Shown here: positions 53,929 to 63,171 of the stretch, in pieces | Numbering within the stretch: the first letter of the stretch is position 1 | Layout: every line of letters starts with the position of its first letter | Assembly (NCBI RefSeq): GCF_900573885.1 | Contig: NZ_UPSE01000453.1 | Location: 310,001-374,000, forward strand | DNA: 64,000 bases | Direction of reading: 5' to 3' | Source: Pseudomonas viridiflava | GTDB lineage: Bacteria; Pseudomonadota; Gammaproteobacteria; Pseudomonadales; Pseudomonadaceae | Notes under the pieces: model-generated | What the model was told of the DNA's origin: nothing | Seen by the model: only the letters and a program-made list of their open reading frames with translations | Databases searched by the model: none | Made by a program: the position numbers and the translations under genes

Positions 53929-55353
53929 ATGCAAACCAAACTGCTGATCAACGGCCAACTGGTCGCCGGTGAAGGCGCCGCGCAGGCGGTATTGAATCCC
54001 TCGCTGGGCACCGAGCTGGTGAGCATCAACGAGGCCAGCGAAGCCCAGGTGGATGCCGCCGTGCGCGCCGCCGATGCCGCGTTCGACAGCTGGTCGCAAA
54101 CCGCACCAAAAGACCGTTCGCTGCTGCTGCTCAAACTCGCCGATGTGATCGACGCTAATGCCGAAGAACTGGCACGCCTCGAATCGCAGAACTGCGGCAA
54201 GCCGTACAACGCCGCGCTGAATGACGAGCTGCCGGCGATTGCCGATGTGTTCCGCTTTTTCGCCGGCGCCAGCCGGGTAATGGGTGGCTCGGCAGCGGGT
54301 GAATACCTGCCCGGCCACACCTCGATGATTCGCCGCGATCCGGTCGGCGTGGTGGCGTCCATTGCACCGTGGAATTACCCGCTGATGATGGCCGCCTGGA
54401 AGCTCGGCCCGGCCCTGGCGGCCGGCAATACCGTGGTGCTCAAGCCGTCGGAGCAAACACCGCTGACCGCCTTGCGCCTCGCTGAACTGGCTGCGGACAT
54501 CTTCCCCGCTGGCGTGCTCAACGTAGTGTTCGGCCGTGGCCCAAGCGTGGGCGCGCCGCTGACCGGCCACCCGAAAGTGCGCATGGTGTCGCTGACCGGT
54601 TCAGTAGCCACGGGCAGCAACATCATCGCCAGCACCGCCGACACCGTAAAGCGCATGCACATGGAATTGGGCGGCAAAGCGCCGGTGGTGATTTTCGACG
54701 ACGCTGACATCGACGCCGCCGTGGAAGGCATTCGCACCTTCGGCTTCTACAACGCCGGCCAAGACTGCACCGCCGCTTGCCGCATCTACGCGCAAAAAGG
54801 CATCTACGAAAAATTCGTCACCAAGCTGGCCGAGGCCGTGAGCACCATCAAGTACGGTGTGCAGGATGACGACAGCACCGAGCTGGGCCCGCTGATCACG
54901 CAACAGCACCTGGACCGCGTGGCCGGTTTCGTCGAACGCGCCCGCGCCATTCCCCATATCAAGGTGCTCACCGGCGGCAAGAAAGTCGACGGCCCTGGCT
55001 TCTTCTTCGAGCCGACCGTACTGGCCGGCGCGCTGCAGGATGACGAAGTGGTGCGCCGCGAAATTTTCGGCCCGGTGGTGTCGGTCACCGAGTTCAGCGA
55101 CGAAGCCCAAGCACTGGCCTGGGCCAACGACTCCGACTACGGCCTGGCCTCCTCCGTATGGACCCAGGACGTCGGCCGCGCCCACCGCTTCGCCGCTCGC
55201 CTGCAATACGGCTGCACGTGGGTGAACACCCACTTCATGCTCGTCAGCGAAATGCCCCACGGCGGCCAGAAGCTGTCGGGCTATGGCAAAGACATGTCGA
55301 TGTACGGCCTGGAGGACTACACCACCGTGCGGCATGTGATGTTCAAACATTAA
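53929..55353 (+). CDS. patD: gamma-aminobutyraldehyde dehydrogenase (PatD type), second copy
   Basis: NAD-dependent oxidation of 4-aminobutyraldehyde to GABA, the second step of putrescine degradation. 474 residues, PatD length. Catalytic Cys280 ([10 protein letters not shown]) and Glu246 (HMELGGKAP) are present. The N-terminal [15 protein letters not shown] and the C-terminal end [36 protein letters not shown] look like E. coli PatD. GAGGG lies before the ATG. It is separated from the ABC genes by a REPIN and may have its own promoter. Confidence 0.92.
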   Translation: MQTKLLINGQLVAGEGAAQAVLNPSLGTELVSINEASEAQVDAAVRAADAAFDSWSQTAPKDRSLLLLKLADVIDANAEELARLESQNCGKPYNAALNDELPAIADVFRFFAGASRVMGGSAAGEYLPGHTSMIRRDPVGVVASIAPWNYPLMMAAWKLGPALAAGNTVVLKPSEQTPLTALRLAELAADIFPAGVLNVVFGRGPSVGAPLTGHPKVRMVSLTGSVATGSNIIASTADTVKRMHMELGGKAPVVIFDDADIDAAVEGIRTFGFYNAGQDCTAACRIYAQKGIYEKFVTKLAEAVSTIKYGVQDDDSTELGPLITQQHLDRVAGFVERARAIPHIKVLTGGKKVDGPGFFFEPTVLAGALQDDEVVRREIFGPVVSVTEFSDEAQALAWANDSDYGLASSVWTQDVGRAHRFAARLQYGCTWVNTHFMLVSEMPHGGQKLSGYGKDMSMYGLEDYTTVRHVMFKH

Positions 55354-55361
55354 GGAAAGCC

Positions 55362-55437
55362 TGTAGGAGAGGCTTCAGCCTCGATTGGGCCGACATAACG
55401 CGGCCAAGCGCATCGAGGCTAAAGCCTCTCCTACAAG
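55362..55437. repeat. paired palindromic element, CTCTCCTACA variant
   Basis: TGTAGGAGAGGCTTCAGCCT at the left and GAGGCTAAAGCCTCTCCTAC at the right form an inverted pair around a loop with an inner GCGGCC palindrome. Same build as the REPINs but a distinct REP consensus (GAGGC rather than GCGGC). Confidence 0.8.
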
Positions 55438-55600
55438 GGTCTTGCAAGGTTTGACCTCCACTTTTCACCGTCCCGGCCGTTGCTGGCGTGCGCAGCAGCG
55501 GTGGTGAGCCGTGGCCGTTTTCGGGTGTGCAACGCCAATAACGACAGCCCAACCGGGCACATAAATAAATAGCTGCCATCATTTTCGAGGAGCACTAAAC

Positions 55601-57070
55601 ATGAGCGATCAATTCGCCGACAGCGACGCGGAGCAATTACGCGCGCTGGGCTATACGTCCAACTTCAAACGCAGCATGAGCGTGACCGAAAACTTCGCGC
55701 TGGGCTTTACCTACCTGTCGCCCGTGGTGGGCGTGTACACCTTGTTCGGCCTGTGCCTGGCAGCCGGCGGCCCGCCGATGTTCTGGGCCTATTTGCTGGT
55801 CGGCCTGGGGCAAATGCTGGTGTGCCTGGTGTTTGGTGAAGTGGTGTCGCAGTTTCCAATTTCCGGCGGTGTGTACCCGTGGGCGCGCCGTTTGGTGGGC
55901 AAGCGCTGGGCGTGGATGGTCGGTTGGGTGTACGCCTGGGCCTTGGTGGTGACGATTGCCGCCGTGGCAGTGGGCGCCGGTCCGTATATGGCGGCCATGC
56001 TTGGTTTCGCGCCGAGCAATAACACCAACATCGGTATCGCCCTGGTGCTAACGGTGATCGCCACCGTGGTCAACCTCAGCGGCACCAAAGTGCTGGCACG
56101 CATCGCCATGTTCGGCTTTATCTGCGAACTGCTGGGCGCGTTGGTGGTGGGCATCTACTTGCTGATTTTCGAGCGTCATCAGCCGTTCAGCGTGCTGTTC
56201 AACACGTTCGATATCAGCATCGACGGCTCGTACCTGCCGGCCTTCCTCACCGCGTCGTTGGCGGGCATGTTTTTGTATTACGGCTTCGAAGCGTGCGGCG
56301 ATGTGGCCGAAGAAACGCCGAACCCGAGCAAGAGCATTCCCAAGGCCATGCGCATGACCATTTACGTCGGCGGTATCGCGGCAATGTTCGCCTGCCTGGC
56401 GCTGATTCTGGCGGTGCCGGATATGGCCGCCGTGATCAACGGCACCGACGCCGACCCGGTCACCACCATTCTCAACAATGCCTTTGGTGTTACCGGCTCG
56501 AAAGTGGTGATGGCGGTGGTGATGGTGTCGTTTATCTCCTGCGTGCTGAGCCTGCAAGCGGCGGCCAGTCGCCTGCTGTATTCGTACGCCCGCGACGAGA
56601 TGATTGTCGGCAGCAGCTTGCTGAAAAAACTCTCGCCTACCACCCACGTACCCACCACGGCCTTGCTGGTGTGCGGCGTGTTGCCGGCCATCGTTATCTG
56701 CCTGGGGTTTGTGCTGCAAGACGCCATCGCCACCATCGTCAGCTTTGCCGCCATCGGCATTTACCTGGCGTTCCAGATGATCGTCAGCGGCGCGCTGTTT
56801 GCCCGCCTGCGCGGCTGGAAACCCAGCGGTGCATTCACCCTGGGCGGCTGGGGCATGGTGGTGAATATCGGCGCGCTGGTGTACGGCGTGCTGGCGATCA
56901 TCAACATGGCCTGGCCGCGCTCGCCGGATGCGGCCTGGTACGTGAACTACGGCATGCCGTTGTCTACCGCCATCGTGATTGGCCTGGGCGTGATCTACAT
57001 GGTGCTGCGTAAGCCCTATGAACACGGCACCGCGCCGGCTGGCGATGCCTGGACCCTGAACCGCAAATAA
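55601..57070 (+). CDS. APC-family amino acid/amine permease
   Basis: A 489-residue integral membrane protein with about twelve helices of the amino acid-polyamine-organocation superfamily. Landmarks: MSVTENFALGFTYLSPVVGVYTLFG at the first helix, FPISGGVYPWARRLVGKRWAWMVGWVYAW and FEACGDVAEETPNPSKSIPKAM, the family's conserved loop. It fits the GABA/amino acid permease subgroup. Context after patD suggests uptake of putrescine, GABA or a related compound. GAGGAG precedes the ATG. Confidence 0.9.
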   Translation: MSDQFADSDAEQLRALGYTSNFKRSMSVTENFALGFTYLSPVVGVYTLFGLCLAAGGPPMFWAYLLVGLGQMLVCLVFGEVVSQFPISGGVYPWARRLVGKRWAWMVGWVYAWALVVTIAAVAVGAGPYMAAMLGFAPSNNTNIGIALVLTVIATVVNLSGTKVLARIAMFGFICELLGALVVGIYLLIFERHQPFSVLFNTFDISIDGSYLPAFLTASLAGMFLYYGFEACGDVAEETPNPSKSIPKAMRMTIYVGGIAAMFACLALILAVPDMAAVINGTDADPVTTILNNAFGVTGSKVVMAVVMVSFISCVLSLQAAASRLLYSYARDEMIVGSSLLKKLSPTTHVPTTALLVCGVLPAIVICLGFVLQDAIATIVSFAAIGIYLAFQMIVSGALFARLRGWKPSGAFTLGGWGMVVNIGALVYGVLAIINMAWPRSPDAAWYVNYGMPLSTAIVIGLGVIYMVLRKPYEHGTAPAGDAWTLNRK

Positions 57071-57079
57071 CGGCTCCAC

Positions 57080-57155
57080 CGCCCGGTTTGCGCCGGGCGC
57101 GCTTGTTCTGGTTCTTCCTCGTTACGACGCGCGCGCGATTGCGCGCCTCGTAACA
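57080..57155 (+). terminator. hairpins after the APC permease gene
   Basis: CGCCCGG / CCGGGCG around TTTGCG (57080-57099), then a second palindrome GTTACGA...GCGCGC / GCGCGC...CGTAAC (57120-57154). The sequence after the first stem is T/C-rich (CTTGTTCTGGTTCTTCCTC). Termination is likely but not classical. Confidence 0.45.
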
Positions 57156-57231
57156 CTAAAGCATGATGCGGCGAAGGCACCCACTGTCAGCTCGGAGCAG
57201 CCGGCCGTGACCGCTGCTCATGGAAGATGCC

Positions 57232-58884
57232 ATGTCATACCTGTTGTCGCGCCAAGGTCGGCCCACCTCTTTTCACCGTACACCGCGACGGCCGTTCTGG
57301 CTGGTGGTGTTGTTTTTCCCGTGGTTTGCCAGTCAGAGCAGCCAGGCTGCCGTTCCGCCGCCGGCGCATTTGCAGACCATCGACTTCCAGTTGCGCTGGA
57401 AACACCAGTTCCAGTTCGCCGGCTATTACGCCGCCATCGCCAAGGGCTATTACCGCGACGAAGGGTTCGAGGTGCGTCTGCATGAAGGCGCGCCGGGCAA
57501 GACGCCGGTGGAAGAAGTGCTGGCCGGGCGCGCGTTGTATGGCGAGTCCAACAGCGAGTTGCTGTTCGAGCGCCTGAATGGCAAACCGCTGGTAGCGCTG
57601 GCCGCGATTTTCCAGCACTCGCCCTCGGTGCTGCTGGCCCGCTCCGATGCCGGCATTCACAACGTGCACGACCTGATGGGCAAGCGCGTCATGCTCATGA
57701 ATGCGCAAACCGACGCCGACTTCCTGACCATGTTCAGCCGCGAAGGCCTCGACCCCGCCGGTCTTGATTTGCAACCCAGCAGTTACGACGTCGACGATCT
57801 GGTGAGCGGCAAGGTGCAGGCGTTCAATTCCTACCTGACCAACGAGCCGTTTTATCTGCAGCAAAAAGGCGTGGCGTACACCGTGTTGTCACCGGCTACG
57901 TATGGCATCGATTTCTACAGCGACATTCTGTTCACCACCGAAACCGAAGCTACTGAAAACCCCATCCGCGTGGCCGCGTTTCGCCGGGCCACCTTGCGCG
58001 GCTGGCGCTACGCCATGGACCACCCGAATGAAATCATCGACCTGCTGCTGACCAAGTATCAGGTGAAGAAAACCCGCGAACACCTGGAATTTGAAGCCGA
58101 GGCCATGCGCGGGCTGATTCTTCCCGACCTGGTCGACATCGGCCACATGAACCCCGGCCGCTGGCTGCGCATGGCTGAAGCCTTTAAAGAACAGAATATG
58201 GTGCCGGGCATGAGCCGGCTGGACGGTTTTCTGTATGACCCCAACCCGCCGCAACTGGTGGAGCGGCTGCGCACCATCATCATGCTGATCAGCATTGGCT
58301 GCGCCGCGATTCTGGTGGTGGTGCTGATTCTGCTCAGCAGCCAACGCCGTCTACAGCGTGAGATTGCCCGGCGCATTGTGGCTGAGGAAGAAGTGCGCGC
58401 CCTGGCCTTCCACGACGCCCTCACCGGCCTGCCGAACCGCAACAGCTTTATTCCGTACGCCACGCAAAAACTGCTGACCGCCAAGCGCAACGACGAGCGC
58501 CTGGCCCTGTGTTACCTGGACCTGAACAAATTCAAGGAAATTAACGACTCGTACGGCCACCAGGCTGGCGACGCGATTCTGGTGCACGCCGCACAGGCCA
58601 TCAGCGCCAACATTCGTGAAGCCGACATGGCTGCGCGCATGGGCGGCGACGAGTTTGTGGTGCTGCTCGATGGCGTGCACGACGCCGATGACATCTACCG
58701 CCTCACCGAGCAGATTTCCCACGCCATCGCCCAACCCATGCTTTGGCAGGGCCGCGAACTGAGCGTGACGTGCAGCCTGGGCGTGGCGGTTTATCCGCAG
58801 GCTGGCGAACAGCTGGACGAGCTGATGTCCAAAGCCGACTCGGCGATGTTCTATAAAAAAGCCGCCATGCTGGCCCTGCGCTAG
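57232..58884 (+). CDS. membrane diguanylate cyclase with NMT1/THI5-like periplasmic sensor domain
   Basis: Predicted c-di-GMP synthase of 550 residues sensing a periplasmic ligand. An N-terminal signal/anchor (PFWLVVLFFPWFASQSSQAAV) leads into an NMT1/THI5-type solute-binding domain (about 45-330): FQLRWKHQFQFAGYYAAIAKGYYRDEGFEV, VEEVLAGRALYGESNSELL. A membrane helix (about 340-363) is followed by a GGDEF domain with GGDEF at 471-475 and an READ I-site at 462-465. I choose the ATG at 57232 (GGAAG upstream) over 57220. Its place beside polyamine genes suggests an amine-type ligand, unproven. Confidence 0.9.
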   Translation: MSYLLSRQGRPTSFHRTPRRPFWLVVLFFPWFASQSSQAAVPPPAHLQTIDFQLRWKHQFQFAGYYAAIAKGYYRDEGFEVRLHEGAPGKTPVEEVLAGRALYGESNSELLFERLNGKPLVALAAIFQHSPSVLLARSDAGIHNVHDLMGKRVMLMNAQTDADFLTMFSREGLDPAGLDLQPSSYDVDDLVSGKVQAFNSYLTNEPFYLQQKGVAYTVLSPATYGIDFYSDILFTTETEATENPIRVAAFRRATLRGWRYAMDHPNEIIDLLLTKYQVKKTREHLEFEAEAMRGLILPDLVDIGHMNPGRWLRMAEAFKEQNMVPGMSRLDGFLYDPNPPQLVERLRTIIMLISIGCAAILVVVLILLSSQRRLQREIARRIVAEEEVRALAFHDALTGLPNRNSFIPYATQKLLTAKRNDERLALCYLDLNKFKEINDSYGHQAGDAILVHAAQAISANIREADMAARMGGDEFVVLLDGVHDADDIYRLTEQISHAIAQPMLWQGRELSVTCSLGVAVYPQAGEQLDELMSKADSAMFYKKAAMLALR

Positions 58885-58967
58885 GGCCGTTGGCGGTCAA
58901 CTTGCCTGAACCATCTGCCGTCGCGGCCGGTCCACCCTTCAGTTACCTCTGATTTGAAGGAACGGCT

Positions 58968-59384
58968 ATGAGCACGCAAAAACGCTACGTCCCGCAGGAA
59001 ATCGACGACATCGAAGACCGCATGGGTTCCATCGAGCAGCTGGATTTCAACGACCGCAACGATGATCGCAGCGGCCAGGTAGGCGACCTCAAATCCCCCG
59101 AGCAGATTGCCCGCGAAGAACCGGACAAACGCGTTCGTGAAGCCGGTCAGAGCGGCGGCGAAACCCTGGGCATTGGTGAAAACGAAGACGGCGTCAGCAT
59201 GGACGACCTGAGCCCGGAAACCCTGATCGACGAAACGGGCGCCCGCTCACCCAACGAGCCGGGCGGCACCGTAGCGGCGGATTGGGATTTGAGCATTGTC
59301 GATGAAGCGGATATCGGCGAGGGGTTTGGGTTGGATGAGGAAGAGTTGGCGCATGTGAAGCCGTTGGATGGGAAGCCGGAGTAG
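58968..59384 (+). CDS. acidic hydrophilic hypothetical protein, 138 aa
   Basis: Highly acidic, low-complexity protein without signal or membrane segment: IDDIEDRMGSIEQLDFNDRNDDRSGQVGDLK, SMDDLSPETLIDETGARSPNEPGG and LSIVDEADIGEGFGLDEEELAHVKPLDGKPE. AAGGAA sits before the ATG. Probably largely disordered. I think it belongs to a small Pseudomonas-restricted family, but I do not recognise it with certainty and assign no function. Confidence 0.75.
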   Translation: MSTQKRYVPQEIDDIEDRMGSIEQLDFNDRNDDRSGQVGDLKSPEQIAREEPDKRVREAGQSGGETLGIGENEDGVSMDDLSPETLIDETGARSPNEPGGTVAADWDLSIVDEADIGEGFGLDEEELAHVKPLDGKPE

Positions 59385-59440
59385 ATCGGTTCTGTCCGAC
59401 ACTTGATCCACATTGGTCTATGCCGCTGCGCACGTCGCGC

Positions 59441-59537
59441 CATTCTGGATTCCCGCTTTCGCGGGAATGACGGTGTTTATTACCCAAACCCCCGTCATCC
59501 CCGCGAAGGCGGCGGTTCGACGACTCGAGATCCAGAG
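59441..59537. repeat. degraded pair of GGAATCC-ended palindromes
   Basis: CATTCTGGATTCCCGCTTTC opens one intact hairpin (TTCCCGC/GCGGGAA); the opposite copy CCCGTCATCCCCGCGAAGGC is interrupted by GGCGGTTCGACGACTCGAG before ATCCAGAG. Same family as 27282-27419. The 59385-59598 gap contains nothing else. Confidence 0.8.
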
Positions 59538-59598
59538 TTTTGCAGGAGTACACAGCACGTCGAACCAACCCACCCGACGCTTACCCGCCACCCCCCCC

Positions 59599-61314
59599 CT
59601 ACCGCGCAGCAATATGCGCAATCATCAACTGCACCGTCTCCTGCCCGCGATACTCGTTGACGTCCAGCTTGTAGGCCAACTCCACCCAGCGCACGGTCGG
59701 GTTCGGCCACACCTCACGGTCAACGCCAAACGCGATGCCGTCCAGTTGCACCGAGCCGCACTCGCTTTTGAGCACCACTTTCAAATGCCGCTCGCCAACC
59801 ACCCGTTGCTGCACCACTTGAAACACGCCGTGAAACAGCGGCTCGGGGAAATGCTGCCCCCACGGCCCGGCATTGCGCAGGGCGCGGGCGAGTTCCAGGT
59901 GAAACTCTTCCACGGCCAGCGCGCCGTCTGACAGCAGCCGGCCGGTGAGGTCGTCTTCTTGCAGGTGGCGGCGTACTTCGGTGTCGAAGGCGGCGGCAAA
60001 CGCGGGGAAATTTTCCTGCGGTAGCGACAGGCCAGCGGCCATGGCATGACCGCCGAACTTGCTGATCAGGCCAGGGTTTTTGGCGGCCACGGCATCCAGT
60101 GCATCGCGAATATGAAAGCCCGGCACCGAGCGCGCCGAACCTTTAAGCACGCCGTCACCGGCATCGGCAAAGGCGATGGTGGGCCGGTGGTAACGCTCTT
60201 TCAGGCGCGAGGCGAGAATGCCGATCACGCCTTGGTGCCAGTCCGCTTCGAACAGGCACAGGCCAAACGGCAGGGTGTCCAGCGGCAGGTCTTTGAGCTG
60301 GGCCAGCGCCTCGCGCTGCATGCCTTGTTCGATGGCTTTGCGGTCTTGGTTGAGTTGGTCGAGTTGCACGGCCATGTCGCGCGCCAGGGCTTCGTCTTCG
60401 CACAGCAGGCATTCAATGCCCAGGCTCATGTCGTCCAGCCGGCCGGCCGCGTTCAGGCGCGGGCCGAGGATAAAGCCCAGGTCGGTGGAGGTAATGCGCT
60501 CGGCCGGCCGCCCCGCCACTTCCAGCACCGCACGCAAGCCAGCACGCGCCCGGCCTGCACGAATACGGGCGAGGCCTTGGTGCACAAGAATGCGGTTGTT
60601 GGCGTCCAGCGGCACCACGTCAGCCACGCTGCCCAGGGCGACCAGATCAAGCAACTCGGCCAGGTTCGGCTCTTTGATGCCGGCGCGGGTAAACCAGTCC
60701 AACTCCCGAAGCTTGGCGCGCAGGGCCAGCAGCACGTAGAAAATCACGCCCACCCCGGCCAATGCTTTGCTCGGGAAGGTGCAGCCGTGCTGGTTGGGAT
60801 TGACGATGGCATCGGCCGCTGGCAATTCAGGGCCGGGCAAGTGGTGGTCGGTCACCAGCACATTCAAGCCGGCAGCCTTGGCGGCCGCCACGCCTTCGAC
60901 GCTGGAAATGCCGTTGTCCACCGTCAGCAATAACTGCGGCTCACGCTCCAGGGCGACGGCGACAATTTCCGGGGTCAGGCCGTAGCCGTATTCAAAGCGG
61001 TTGGGCACCAGATAATCGACATGGGCCGCGCCCAGCGCACGCAAGCCGAGCACTCCGACGGTGCTGGCGGTGGCGCCGTCGGCGTCGAAGTCGCCCACGA
61101 TCAGAATGCGCTGACGCTGCTCCAGCGCCTGCACCAGCAACGCCACGGCCGCGTCGATGCCCATCAGTTGCTGATAGGGAATGAGCTTGGCCAGGCCTTT
61201 ATCCAACTCCACGGCCGATTGCACGCCACGGGCGGCATACAAACGGGTCAGCAGGGGCGGCAGATCGCCAAGGTCAGGCAAATTGACGGGTAACGGACGG
61301 GCTTCGATGCGCAT
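59599..61314 (-). CDS. recJ: single-stranded-DNA-specific exonuclease RecJ
   Basis: 5'-3' ssDNA exonuclease for recombination and mismatch repair. The 571-residue protein has the DHH-family motifs: I (ILIVGDFDADGA, residues 70-80), III (VTDHHLPG), IV-like VNPNQHGCTFPSKALAGVGV, the DLVALGSVADVVPL block and the NAAGRLDDM core, then the DHHA1 motif GGHAMAAGLSL and a C-terminal OB-like domain. ATG at 61314. A usual length for RecJ. Confidence 0.96.
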   Translation of the reverse strand: MRIEARPLPVNLPDLGDLPPLLTRLYAARGVQSAVELDKGLAKLIPYQQLMGIDAAVALLVQALEQRQRILIVGDFDADGATASTVGVLGLRALGAAHVDYLVPNRFEYGYGLTPEIVAVALEREPQLLLTVDNGISSVEGVAAAKAAGLNVLVTDHHLPGPELPAADAIVNPNQHGCTFPSKALAGVGVIFYVLLALRAKLRELDWFTRAGIKEPNLAELLDLVALGSVADVVPLDANNRILVHQGLARIRAGRARAGLRAVLEVAGRPAERITSTDLGFILGPRLNAAGRLDDMSLGIECLLCEDEALARDMAVQLDQLNQDRKAIEQGMQREALAQLKDLPLDTLPFGLCLFEADWHQGVIGILASRLKERYHRPTIAFADAGDGVLKGSARSVPGFHIRDALDAVAAKNPGLISKFGGHAMAAGLSLPQENFPAFAAAFDTEVRRHLQEDDLTGRLLSDGALAVEEFHLELARALRNAGPWGQHFPEPLFHGVFQVVQQRVVGERHLKVVLKSECGSVQLDGIAFGVDREVWPNPTVRWVELAYKLDVNEYRGQETVQLMIAHIAAR

Positions 61315-61395
61315 GGGCTTTGGCAGGTTCTACACAAGTAAAAAGGCATTCAACGGGGCGACTCTACCGGGCTGGTGAGTCGGCGCGGGCGCGCA

Positions 61396-62496
61396 TCACG
61401 TGTTCGGTCGGCGGGCACCTTCAATGTTCCAGTGCGGCTCGATTTCGCTGAGGCGCAGTCTAAACCGTTCCACCTGTTCGGAGAAACGCATGGCCAGCCA
61501 ATGCAGGCCTTGCAGGGTGCTGTCCTGACCAAGGGGCATGGGTTCAGCGCAAATCAGGCTGTTGGGGGCCTCGTTGCGCTGAAGCAGCAAGCCCACCCGA
61601 CCAAAACGCAGGGCACGCGCGGTACGCAATAGCTGGCGACGCACCGCGACTTCTCGCGGCGTGCAGGCCAGCTCGAAGCCGGACGCGGGCTGCGAGTTGA
61701 TCAGCATTTCCAGGGTTTCAAGAATCGAGCGGTGCAGGCGTTGCAGGTCCTCCAGACGCGCCAGGGGCACGCGGGTTTCCTTGGCGACCGACTCCATCAG
61801 CGCCCGCGCCTGCACCAGCCGTTGGCTCATGACCACAAAGCGCTGGCCCGTTTGCTCCACGGGCTGCGGTTTGCCATCGAGCAGCGCGCCGTACAGCCAT
61901 GCGCAGTCGCGCAGGTTATCGGCCAGGCGGTAGCGCCACGCGTACACCGCGTATTGCGGCAACACAAACGAGAACGCCACGGCGATGGAAATGCCGATCA
62001 GCACATTGGCGGTGCGCCATAAGCCGGTGCTGAAATCCAGATCGCCGTGGCCGGCGACGATGACCATGGTGATGGCCGTCAGCAGCGCGACATAACCGGG
62101 CCTGCCGATGGCGTAGTAGGCGCAGGCGCCGGCGCTGAGCGACATGAGCGCGAAGAACAGCAGCAACGAGCCGGACACGCTCAGCAGCACGATCAGCGCC
62201 AGCCCGATAACAGCGCCAAGCATGGTGCCCAGCGCGCGCTCCATGGCCTTTTTGCGCACATTGCCGTAGTGCTGCAACCCACCAACCACCACCAGCAGCG
62301 ACACCGACGCCCACACGCCGTGGGGCAGGTTGATGCCGGTGGTGAGCACAGCGGTGGTGGCCAGGGCCAGGCCCACGCGCACGGCGTGGATGATGTTGGC
62401 GTGTCGGTAGCGCACGTAGGGCGAGGTGATCGCCTGTATCAGTCGCGCCAGGCGGCCGCGTCGTTGCGCTGCGGTCGGTGAAGTCTTAGAACCCAT
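61396..62496 (-). CDS. FUSC-family inner-membrane protein
   Basis: A 366-residue protein with six N-terminal hydrophobic helices (about 38-205) typical of the FUSC (fusaric acid resistance-like/aromatic acid exporter) family: NIIHAVRVGLALATTAVLTTGINLPHGVWASVSLLVVVGGLQHYGNVRKKAMERALGTMLGAVIG. The remaining half is a cytosolic helical domain. May export aromatic or organic acids; substrate unknown. No adaptor gene is beside it. Confidence 0.86.
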   Translation of the reverse strand: MGSKTSPTAAQRRGRLARLIQAITSPYVRYRHANIIHAVRVGLALATTAVLTTGINLPHGVWASVSLLVVVGGLQHYGNVRKKAMERALGTMLGAVIGLALIVLLSVSGSLLLFFALMSLSAGACAYYAIGRPGYVALLTAITMVIVAGHGDLDFSTGLWRTANVLIGISIAVAFSFVLPQYAVYAWRYRLADNLRDCAWLYGALLDGKPQPVEQTGQRFVVMSQRLVQARALMESVAKETRVPLARLEDLQRLHRSILETLEMLINSQPASGFELACTPREVAVRRQLLRTARALRFGRVGLLLQRNEAPNSLICAEPMPLGQDSTLQGLHWLAMRFSEQVERFRLRLSEIEPHWNIEGARRPNT

Positions 62497-62529
62497 GGTG
62501 CCGTGACCCCGGTTAACCCTGCGCGGCGT

Positions 62530-63075
62530 TTATTCGCCGCGATCGCCCATCAGCCATTCCAGTTGCACTTCGTGCTGGCCACGCTCGTCGGTGACGTAGA
62601 TGGTGCCTTCGCTGATCATCACGGCCCAGTTGATGGCGCGCGGCATGTCTTTGGCGAGGTTTTCCAGCGCCTCTTGCGGCACGGCGGCGATGTTGACGTT
62701 TTTCAGCATCTTCGCCGCGTCCACCACTTTGCTCTGCCACACGCGCAAGCTGCCGTAAGCCAGCAGGCTGGTGCGTTCGGTGCGACGTGAGCACCAGGTC
62801 AGGCGGTCGGCGTCGGGCAGGCCGACTTCGATCCAGTGCAGCACGCGGCCGTCCAGGCTCTTCTCCCACAGCGCCGGCTCGTCGACATCGGACAGCCCGC
62901 GACCAAAGCTCAATTCTTCGCTGTACCACAGGGCGTAGGCGAGCAGGCGCACGGTCATGCGCTCTTCGGTTTCCGAAGGATGACGGGCGATGGTCAGGCG
63001 CGATGTGGCGTACACGCCCCGGTCGAGGTCGGTGAGGTTGAGGTCGACTTTGTAGGTCGTGGAAGGCTGGGCCAT
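62530..63075 (-). CDS. yaeQ: YaeQ family protein
   Basis: A 181-residue protein of the YaeQ family, a PD-(D/E)XK-like fold of undefined biochemical role, once proposed as a haemolysin-expression suppressor. Conserved stretches: TTYKVDLNLTDLDRGVYATSRLTIARHPSETEERM, LLAYALWYSEELSFGRGLSDVDEPALWEKSLDGRVLHWIEVGLPDADRL and LAYGSLRVWQSKV. The start at 63075 matches the usual length; a longer frame in the region is an upstream extension. Confidence 0.92.
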   Translation of the reverse strand: MAQPSTTYKVDLNLTDLDRGVYATSRLTIARHPSETEERMTVRLLAYALWYSEELSFGRGLSDVDEPALWEKSLDGRVLHWIEVGLPDADRLTWCSRRTERTSLLAYGSLRVWQSKVVDAAKMLKNVNIAAVPQEALENLAKDMPRAINWAVMISEGTIYVTDERGQHEVQLEWLMGDRGE

Positions 63076-63171
63076 GGTCGGGTGTCTGGGCAGGGGAAAG
63101 GTCGGCAAGTCTACCGCAAGCGACCGCTGCGGGTTAGAGTCGCGGCCATTGTCTGCCGCCGGATTTGCGCC

